This document shows, in pieces, positions 7,100 through 12,179 of a DNA stretch of 12,179 nucleotides; position 1 is the stretch's first letter, and every line of letters starts with the position of its first letter. The stretch is taken from assembly GCA_016789625.1 (NCBI GenBank), contig JAEUQS010000101.1, forward strand, positions 1 through 12,179, read 5' to 3'. This DNA is from Acidobacteriota bacterium (GTDB taxonomy: Bacteria > Acidobacteriota > Thermoanaerobaculia > UBA5066). A model generated the notes under the pieces. The model was not told the origin of the DNA. It was given only the letters and a program-made list of their open reading frames with translations, and made no database searches. The position numbers and the translations under genes were made by a program.

Positions 7100-7969
7100 G
7101 TGTCCGTCTTCGATCGTCAGTACCAGGTCTGGGAAGGGGAGCGCACGACGCCGTTCACACGGCTCCTCATCCTGCCGCGCTATGCGTTTCGCGACATCTT
7201 CTCGTCGCGCCTGTTCACGGCTCTGTTCACGGCCAGCTTCGGGCCCACCATCATCGCGTCGCTGCTGATCTGGGTGCGCAACAACGTCTCCCTGCTCGAG
7301 AAGTTCGGTCTCAAAGGCGCTGCCATCGCCGACCTTCCGACCGCAGACGGCAGGGTCTTCCTCTTCATGATGTTCCTGCAGCTCTGGTTCGCCGCGATCC
7401 TCACGTTCATCCAGGGGCCGGCGCTCGTTTCGCCCGACCTCGTGAACGGGGCACTTCCTCTGTACCTCTCGCGGCCCGTCACCCGCACACAGTACGTGCT
7501 CGGGAAGTTCCTCGTCCTCGCGATCCTGCTGTCGCTCATCACCTGGATTCCCCTGTCGTACCTGTTCTTCCTGCAGGCATCGCTGGCCGGGGGCTCCTGG
7601 CTGTTCGAGAACCTGCGTCTCCTGTTCGGCATCGTGTTCGGCTCCCTTCTCGCCGTCGCCGTTCTGTCCATCGCGGCTCTCGCCATCTCCGCGTATGCGA
7701 AGGCCAAAGCGCTGGCTCGCGCTCTCGCGGCCGGCCTGCTGATCATTCCCTCCGGTTTCGGCGAGGTCCTCAACGAGGCTCTGGACACTCACTGGGGCCG
7801 CATGCTGAACGTGGTGGCGTCTCTCGAGTCCGTGTCCGCGACTCTGCTGGGCGTGCCCCACCGGGTCGAGCTTCCTCTGGCCGGCGGGCTGGCCTCCCTG
7901 GTGTTCGTGGGCATCGTCTCGTTGTTGCTCCTGAACCGGCGCCTCCGGGCGTTCGAGGTCGTGCGTTGA
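7100..7969 (+). CDS. ABC-2 type transporter permease, first copy
   Basis: A 289-aa integral membrane protein with six predicted helices at about 39-59, 86-108, 136-158, 173-199, 205-224 and 258-278. Between helices 2 and 3 is LSRPVTRTQYVLGK (123-136), the motif found in ABC-2 permeases just before the helix that follows the coupling segment. There is no catalytic motif and the substrate cannot be predicted. A GTG start is chosen for its AGGAG sequence; it begins one base after the ATPase stop. The C-terminus overlaps the next gene by 4 nt (TTGA). Gene order implies it pairs with the ATPase at 6106-7098, although mixing with the second ATPase/permease pair is possible. Family assignment is firm; transport direction (export) is inferred from the family. 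Confidence 0.88.
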   Translation: MSVFDRQYQVWEGERTTPFTRLLILPRYAFRDIFSSRLFTALFTASFGPTIIASLLIWVRNNVSLLEKFGLKGAAIADLPTADGRVFLFMMFLQLWFAAILTFIQGPALVSPDLVNGALPLYLSRPVTRTQYVLGKFLVLAILLSLITWIPLSYLFFLQASLAGGSWLFENLRLLFGIVFGSLLAVAVLSIAALAISAYAKAKALARALAAGLLIIPSGFGEVLNEALDTHWGRMLNVVASLESVSATLLGVPHRVELPLAGGLASLVFVGIVSLLLLNRRLRAFEVVR

Positions 7970-8907
7970 GCCGCGAGATCGTCTTCGAGGGCGTCTCGAA
8001 GTTCTATGGCGAGGTGCTGGGCGTCAACCGCGTGACGATTGCGATTCCGCCCGGGATCACGAGCCTCGTGGGGCCCAACGGCTCGGGCAAGACGACGCTC
8101 ATGAACCTCGCGACCGGTCTCCTCCAGCCTTCCAAGGGAACCATCAGCGTTCTCGGGATCCGGCCCGACGATCCTGCCGTTCTCTTCCGCAAGGTGGGCT
8201 ACTGCACCCAGTTCGACTCGTTTCCCATCGGCATGACGGGGCTGTCGTTCATCTCGTCGTTCCTCAGGCTGCACGGCTCTTCGAAGAGCGAAGCCGACGC
8301 GCGTGCCGAGGCGGCGCTCCAGCGCGTGGGCATGCGCGAAGCCGGACCGCGGCGCATCGCCGGCTACAGCAAGGGCATGCGCCAGCGGGTGAAGCTCGCA
8401 CAGGCGGTGGTGCACGACCCCGAGGTCGTCCTCCTCGATGAGCCGCTCAACGGCCTCGACCCCATGGCCCGCGCCGAGGTGATGGAGCTCTTCCGCGACC
8501 TCGCGAAGAACGGACGGCACGTGATCATCTCGAGCCACATCCTCCACGAGGTGGACCAGCTCTCCGACCGCGTCATCCTCGTGAAGGGCGGGTACATCGT
8601 GGCCGAGGGCGGCATCCACGGGGTTCGGACGGAGGTCGCGACGGAACCCCTTTCCGTTCTCGTGCGCTGCGACCGCCCCTCGTATCTGGCCGCTCGGCTC
8701 TTCTCGACGAACCACACCATGGAAGTCTCGATCCACGAGGACCGGAAGGGACTCGTCGTGCGCACGCTCGATCCGGAGCACCTGTATCGCGTGCTGAACC
8801 ACGCCGTGGTCGCCGACGGGCTCGAGATCGAGAGGGTTTCGGCTTCCGACGACGACGTCGCGGCCGTGTACCGGTACCTCATCGAGGGAGAGGGAGACGT
8901 CCATTGA
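7966..8907 (+). CDS. ABC transporter ATP-binding protein (ABC-2 exporter type), second copy
   Basis: A 313-aa nucleotide-binding subunit. Walker A is GPNGSGKTT (36-44), the Q-loop is canonical (GYCTQFD, Gln82), the signature is YSKGMRQR (134-141), Walker B is VVLLDEP (154-160) with the D-loop NGLDP, and the switch is His191 in SSH. It differs from the first ATPase in the Q-loop and throughout the C-terminal region, so it is a diverged paralogue rather than a recent duplicate. The start is a TTG within a TTGA overlap with the preceding stop. GAGG seven bases upstream supports it, and no ATG or GTG in frame lies nearby upstream. It is followed by its own permease with another TTGA overlap. The C-terminal part (about 220-313) has no recognised domain. 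Confidence 0.92.
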   Translation: MSREIVFEGVSKFYGEVLGVNRVTIAIPPGITSLVGPNGSGKTTLMNLATGLLQPSKGTISVLGIRPDDPAVLFRKVGYCTQFDSFPIGMTGLSFISSFLRLHGSSKSEADARAEAALQRVGMREAGPRRIAGYSKGMRQRVKLAQAVVHDPEVVLLDEPLNGLDPMARAEVMELFRDLAKNGRHVIISSHILHEVDQLSDRVILVKGGYIVAEGGIHGVRTEVATEPLSVLVRCDRPSYLAARLFSTNHTMEVSIHEDRKGLVVRTLDPEHLYRVLNHAVVADGLEIERVSASDDDVAAVYRYLIEGEGDVH

Positions 8908-9704
8908 AAGAGACCCTGCTCGCTCCCGCGCTCGCCGTGGTGAGCGTCGATCTGAAGCGCGCGCTCCTCGGCCGGCGCGGCACGCCCCTGCTCATCCTGG
9001 GCTCCCTCGCGCCGCTCCTCATGTTGCTCGTCGGGGCCGTGCAGCGGACCCGGGCGGAGGGCGAGCTCATCGCGCAGTACGCCGCGCTCTTCCGCTACTT
9101 CGTCCTCTGCGGAAGCCTGTTCTTCGGCGTGGGCTGGGCTTTCTCGAATCTCTTTCGCGGTGAGATCCTCGAGCGCAGCCTTCACTATTTCTTTCTCACG
9201 CCGGTGAGGAGAGAGGCGATCGCGCTCGGCAAGTACATCACGGGCGTCCTCGCGACCTGCCTCGTCTTCAGCCTCGGAACCGTCGCGTCGTACGTGCTCC
9301 TCTTCGGGCAGGGTGGCCCCGCTGCCGTGAGGTACCTCGGGTCGCCGGCGGGCCTCGGGGCGCTCGCGGCCTACGTGGGCATCACGTGCCTGGCGTGCGT
9401 CGCGTACGGGGCCGTGTTCCTCGCTCTGGGTCTCGTGGCGAAGAGCCCGTTCGTGCCGATCCTCGGGGTCTTCCTCGCGGAGCGGGCGAGCGTCGTTCTG
9501 CCCGTGATGCTCAAGCGGTTCACCGTGGTGCACTACTTCGACTCGCTCCTGCCGGTGCCGGCTCCCAGCGGACCGCTTGCCCTGCTGGCCGATCCCGAGC
9601 CGCTCTTTCTCGGCATCCTGCTGCCGCTTCTCCTCGCGTCCGTCGTCCTCTATCTCGCGACCCGCAAGGTGCGCACGATGGAGATCTCTTACGGCGTCGA
9701 CTGA
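8904..9704 (+). CDS. ABC-2 type transporter permease, second copy
   Basis: A 266-aa membrane protein with about six hydrophobic segments: 28-46, 63-83, 112-134, 152-178, a weaker one at 182-202, and 234-253. The cytoplasmic segment LHYFFLTPVRREAIALGKY (93-111) corresponds to the permease motif LSRPVTR..LGK of the first copy, although overall sequence similarity between the two is low. The TTG start is part of a TTGA overlap, with GGGAG 7 nt upstream. It is the last gene of the tightly coupled operon; no terminator hairpin is evident after the stop. It is probably the partner of the ATPase at 7966-8907. Substrate unknown. Confidence 0.86.
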   Translation: MKETLLAPALAVVSVDLKRALLGRRGTPLLILGSLAPLLMLLVGAVQRTRAEGELIAQYAALFRYFVLCGSLFFGVGWAFSNLFRGEILERSLHYFFLTPVRREAIALGKYITGVLATCLVFSLGTVASYVLLFGQGGPAAVRYLGSPAGLGALAAYVGITCLACVAYGAVFLALGLVAKSPFVPILGVFLAERASVVLPVMLKRFTVVHYFDSLLPVPAPSGPLALLADPEPLFLGILLPLLLASVVLYLATRKVRTMEISYGVD

Positions 9705-9775
9705 GCGGTGATGTTTATCCCCGGTTAGATTCGCTTTGTGGACGCTGCGGGCTTACCCTGTGAGCGGCGGTATTT

Positions 9776-9949
9776 GTGGAATCCCTCATTGGACTCGGCA
9801 TCCTGATCATCGTGGCGGGCCTGGCCTTCTGGATCATGACCTCTCGCGCCAAAGGCAAGGCGGCGCGCGAAGTCGTCGCGAAGAAGGAACGGAAGGCCGC
9901 CAGCGACAGCCTGAAGGCCGTTCAGCACTCGATCAAGGGACGCCGCTAA
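9776..9949 (+). CDS. small single-pass membrane protein, unknown function
   Basis: A GTG-started frame of 57 codons plus TAA. Residues 4-21 (LIGLGILIIVAGLAFWIM) form a clear membrane helix. The rest (24-57) is a soluble tail rich in Lys and Arg, which by the positive-inside rule should be cytoplasmic. Codon third positions are almost all G or C, as in neighbouring genes, which supports real coding. A stop codon five codons upstream excludes a longer version, and the ribosome binding site is weak. It begins 71 nt after the ABC operon and ends 47 nt before the next membrane-protein gene, so it may be read through from either or be independent. The family is not recognised. An overlapping plus-strand frame (9736-9993) has no sensible protein features. 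Confidence 0.6.
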   Translation: MESLIGLGILIIVAGLAFWIMTSRAKGKAAREVVAKKERKAASDSLKAVQHSIKGRR

Positions 9950-9996
9950 GCCTCCATTTTTTCGCGGTTGGGCACTGCTCTTGCTCCGCGTGAGGG

Positions 9997-10791
9997 ATGG
10001 ACTCGTCGACGCACGCCGTCCTGGCCGGTCGCTTCTCCTGGCTTCGTGGGGTCGTCTTCTGGACCGGTGTCGTGGGCGCCACGCTCTTCGGCGCCGCGCT
10101 CGTGGCGTCCTTCGTGAACCCCCTCTTCGTGGAGGCCCTCGCGCGGAACGTGGTGCGCATGGAGGTCGAGAAGCGGGTCGGTGAATCGCTCGACGAGAGC
10201 CGGCTCGTCGCGCTCGCCGAACGAACCCTGAGACGGCATTCCGAGGAGATCGCGGAGGCCCGCCAGGCTCTTCGCGAGGGCGTGCCCCGGAAAGTCGCCG
10301 AAGTGGCCGGCGAGATGCTGAAGGCCGACTGCGCGTGCCGGCAGAAGATCGAGACGTCCGTCTCCGAGTCCCTTCTCGGGAAAATCGCCAAGAAGACACG
10401 CCTCGACGATCGGCTGAGCGCACTCGTGAGAACGAAGTATCGGGAGGTCGCGGCCTCTCTCACGCGGGAATTCCGGATCTTCACCGGAGCGAACGCCTTC
10501 GTCTTCTCCCTGCTCGTCGTCACCGCTCGGCTCCGAAAGGAAGCCGGGCTGCAGCTCGTCCTGCCCACTTTCGTTCTGGTGGGTGCCGCGGCCATCGTCG
10601 GCAGCCTCTATCTCTTCGGGCAGGACTGGCTGCACACGATCTTGTTCGGCGACTACGTGGGCTTCGCGTATTTCGCGTACCTCGGGGCCGCCGCCGCGCT
10701 TCTCGCCGACGTGCTGTTCAACAAGGCGCTGGTTTCCAGAACGATCGTCGAAGGGGCTCTGCACGCGGTTTGTGCCGTGAGCCCCTGCTGA
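9997..10791 (+). CDS. multi-pass membrane protein, unknown function
   Basis: A 264-aa protein that I do not assign to a named family. One membrane helix lies at about 18-40. A largely helical soluble domain, rich in Glu, Arg and Ala, follows (about 41-160) and contains a CxC pair (Cys112, Cys114). Three further helices lie at about 163-177, 187-207 and 221-241, with a short hydrophobic C-terminus. The segment FGQDWLHTILFGDYVGFAYF (207-226), between helices 3 and 4, looks conserved in style. The ATG at 9997 is the only possible start in frame because a stop lies two codons upstream; GAGGG abuts it with no spacer, so initiation signals are poor. It ends 8 nt before the convergent SnoaL-like gene. 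No function is proposed. Confidence 0.78.
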   Translation: MDSSTHAVLAGRFSWLRGVVFWTGVVGATLFGAALVASFVNPLFVEALARNVVRMEVEKRVGESLDESRLVALAERTLRRHSEEIAEARQALREGVPRKVAEVAGEMLKADCACRQKIETSVSESLLGKIAKKTRLDDRLSALVRTKYREVAASLTREFRIFTGANAFVFSLLVVTARLRKEAGLQLVLPTFVLVGAAAIVGSLYLFGQDWLHTILFGDYVGFAYFAYLGAAAALLADVLFNKALVSRTIVEGALHAVCAVSPC

Positions 10792-10792
10792 G

Positions 10793-10816
10793 CCGCCGCC
10801 TACCGGAAAGCGGCGG
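10793..10816. terminator. GC-rich hairpin at convergent gene ends (possible bidirectional terminator)
   Basis: CCGCCGC (10793-10799) and GCGGCGG (10810-10816) form a perfect 7-bp stem with a 10-base loop. It lies between and over the 3' ends of two convergent genes and includes the SnoaL-like stop codon. No T-run follows on either strand, so intrinsic termination is uncertain. Confidence 0.3.
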
Positions 10817-11195
10817 ACATGGCCTCGTCGTGGAACTGCTCGTACGACGTGACGACTCCGTCATTCACTTTCCACAGGAAGATCCACCGAGTCCGCGTCT
10901 CCCTGCCGGTCGCTTTGACCCGGCAGCCGAACGCGCCGATCGAGACCACGTTCCCGCCGTCGACGATCCACTCCTGGGGCTCGAACGCGAGGACGTCGAC
11001 GGACGCGAAGATGGCTTCGAAAAAGCGCGGGACGTTGCTCTTTCCGGAGTAGTCGCCGCTCCAGGGCACGGCCGGGTCGAGATGCGTGACCCAGCGGACG
11101 TCGTCGCTCAGGGTGTCGAGAATGCCCTGGACGTCGCCGCGCCCGAAAGAGGCGTAGATCGCCTGGATGGTCTCGAGATTCCGTTCCCTGCTCAT
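10800..11195 (-). CDS. SnoaL-like / NTF2-fold protein
   Basis: A 131-aa protein of the length and pattern of SnoaL-like (ketosteroid-isomerase-type) single-domain proteins. The N-terminal helices carry the typical IYASFGRGDVQGILDTLSDD (13-32), followed by VRW at the first strand. It has a PWSGDYSGKSNV turn (44-55) before the next helix, and ends with beta strands including TRWIFLWKVNDGVVTSYEQF (102-121). The NTF2 fold forms a pocket used for many small-molecule reactions or just for binding, so the substrate cannot be inferred. The ATG has GGAGG 4 nt upstream. The gene follows the RecQ gene on the same strand after a 55-nt gap and might be co-transcribed with it, although no functional link is apparent. 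Confidence 0.85.
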   Translation of the reverse strand: MSRERNLETIQAIYASFGRGDVQGILDTLSDDVRWVTHLDPAVPWSGDYSGKSNVPRFFEAIFASVDVLAFEPQEWIVDGGNVVSIGAFGCRVKATGRETRTRWIFLWKVNDGVVTSYEQFHDEAMSAAFR

Positions 11196-11250
11196 GGATC
11201 CTCCGCTCGTTTGAGCCGTTTACGGAGGCAGGTGCCCACCGGATCACCGC

Positions 11251-12179
11251 TCAGCCGGCACCCTTCACGAGGCTCAGGATCGCCGCCCCGTACTTCTTCA
11301 CGAGCGTCGGGCCCATACCCGGCACGTCGAGGAGCTCATCGGTGTCACGCGGGGCGGCTTCGGCAATCGCCTGGAGAGTTCTGTCGGGGAAGATCGTGAA
11401 GGCCGGCACCTTGGCCTTGCGCGCGGCCGCGAGCCGCCAGCTCCGCAGCCGCTCGGCGAGGGCCTCGCCTTCCGCGGAGGCCGCGGGCCGCGCGGCTTTC
11501 GGACCGAGAGTCGTCGCGACCGCCGCGGGGCGCGGCCGTCCGATCGCCTTGGCGCCCTTCTTCTCCCGCTCACGGCGCTTGCGCCTCTTCGGTTCCGGCA
11601 CGACCTCGAACTCGGGACGGGCGTTCTCCATTCCTTTCGGGAGGAGTGACACGCGCTGGAAGCGGATGGTCTGTCCGTCCTTCTCGAAGGAGTCCATCTC
11701 GACGCGCACGTAGGCCGTGCGCGCGAGCCCGCCGAGGACGCGGTCGAAGAGCTGCCGGTCCACCGAGGGCGCGATCTCCGCGACGCTCTTGTGGAGCTGT
11801 GAGGAGCCCTGGCGATCCCGCGCCCGGAGCGAGGCGAGGACGAGCTTTCCGATCTCCAGCTCCGGGCCGCTCGCTCCCACGGAGCGCTGTACGAGGACGG
11901 AGCCCGGAGAGCACACGTCACAGAGCCCGCAGGGCTTTCGGTCGTCGGTGTCGCCGAAGTGGCGCACGAGCGCCGCCATGCGGCAGGCATGCCCCTCGGC
12001 GAAGCGCGTCATCTGCTGGATCTGCCACAGTCGCTCCTCGCGCATGGCGAGGTAGGGCTTCTTCCAGGTGTTGCTGCCGCGGGAGGCGTCGCCCTCGGGC
12101 GTCACCCGCGCTCCGCCGTGGATCCAGAGCTTCTCGAGCGCCGACTGTGCGACCTCGGAGTCGAACGGAAGGCCGCCGG
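11251..12179 (-). CDS. recQ: RecQ-family DNA helicase, C-terminal part (5' end beyond window)
   Basis: The frame is open from the TGA at 11251-11253 to the right edge, so the helicase core motifs lie outside. The visible part begins in the region after helicase domain 2. Four zinc-binding cysteines follow the RecQ pattern: one in HACRM (11983-11985), then CGLCDVC (11911-11931). A winged-helix-like RQC segment follows (LASLRARDRQGSSQLHKSVA onward). A very basic linker of about 50 residues (KRRKRREREKK and after, 11470-11605) leads to a C-terminal HRDC domain (11255-11470) ending with the helix-hairpin-helix-like VPGMGPTLVKKYG. The zinc, RQC, HRDC order matches classic RecQ, a 3'-5' helicase of recombination and replication-fork repair. 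The long basic linker is longer than in E. coli RecQ. The family is certain from the cysteines and HRDC; which RecQ subgroup it belongs to cannot be settled without the core. Confidence 0.88.
   Translation of the reverse strand, partial: GGLPFDSEVAQSALEKLWIHGGARVTPEGDASRGSNTWKKPYLAMREERLWQIQQMTRFAEGHACRMAALVRHFGDTDDRKPCGLCDVCSPGSVLVQRSVGASGPELEIGKLVLASLRARDRQGSSQLHKSVAEIAPSVDRQLFDRVLGGLARTAYVRVEMDSFEKDGQTIRFQRVSLLPKGMENARPEFEVVPEPKRRKRREREKKGAKAIGRPRPAAVATTLGPKAARPAASAEGEALAERLRSWRLAAARKAKVPAFTIFPDRTLQAIAEAAPRDTDELLDVPGMGPTLVKKYGAAILSLVKGAG

Noticed and set aside
9947..9962. T6 run just after the small membrane gene as an intrinsic terminator
   Set aside because: No stable hairpin lies immediately upstream of the T-run.

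Overview
The window is a stretch of bacterial chromosome with very high GC, strong G/C bias at third codon positions and closely packed genes. Gene content is consistent with Acidobacteriota or another soil/Myxococcota-like lineage: a VIT/VWA protein beside a MerR regulator, an ECF sigma factor with a very large FecR-type anti-sigma, and ABC-2 exporters. That taxonomic guess is inference and weak. No mobile elements, RNA genes or CRISPR repeats are visible. The high GC leaves many long open frames antisense to the real genes, and these were discarded.

Left block (1-2936, minus strand): a two-gene operon. A MerR-type regulator (2469-2936) is followed 29 nt downstream by a long VIT + von Willebrand A protein that runs off the left edge. 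The regulator has a recognisable promoter (TTGACA-N17-TATCTT). A perfect 7-bp inverted repeat covers part of its -35 box and spacer, and the -10 box lies only 8 nt from the ATG, so the mRNA may be leaderless and autoregulated.

Central block (3098-9704, plus strand, divergent): a tightly coupled six-gene operon with junctions of +3, -1, +1, -4 and -4 nt. In order it encodes an ECF sigma factor, an 828-aa membrane protein (zinc-finger anti-sigma motif, one membrane segment, FecR-like domain, and a large external region holding a duplicated module), then ATPase, ABC-2 permease, ATPase, ABC-2 permease. This looks like one envelope-sensing and export unit and is the best candidate here for an undescribed system. 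The substrate and signal cannot be read from the sequence.

Right block (9776-12179): a 57-aa single-pass membrane protein (GTG start) and a 264-aa multi-pass membrane protein of unknown function, both plus strand. Convergent to them on the minus strand are a small SnoaL-like protein and, at the right edge, the C-terminal part of a RecQ-family helicase (zinc-binding cysteines plus HRDC domain). A GC-rich hairpin sits at the convergent gene ends (10793-10816). No gene-free stretch exceeds about 165 bases.
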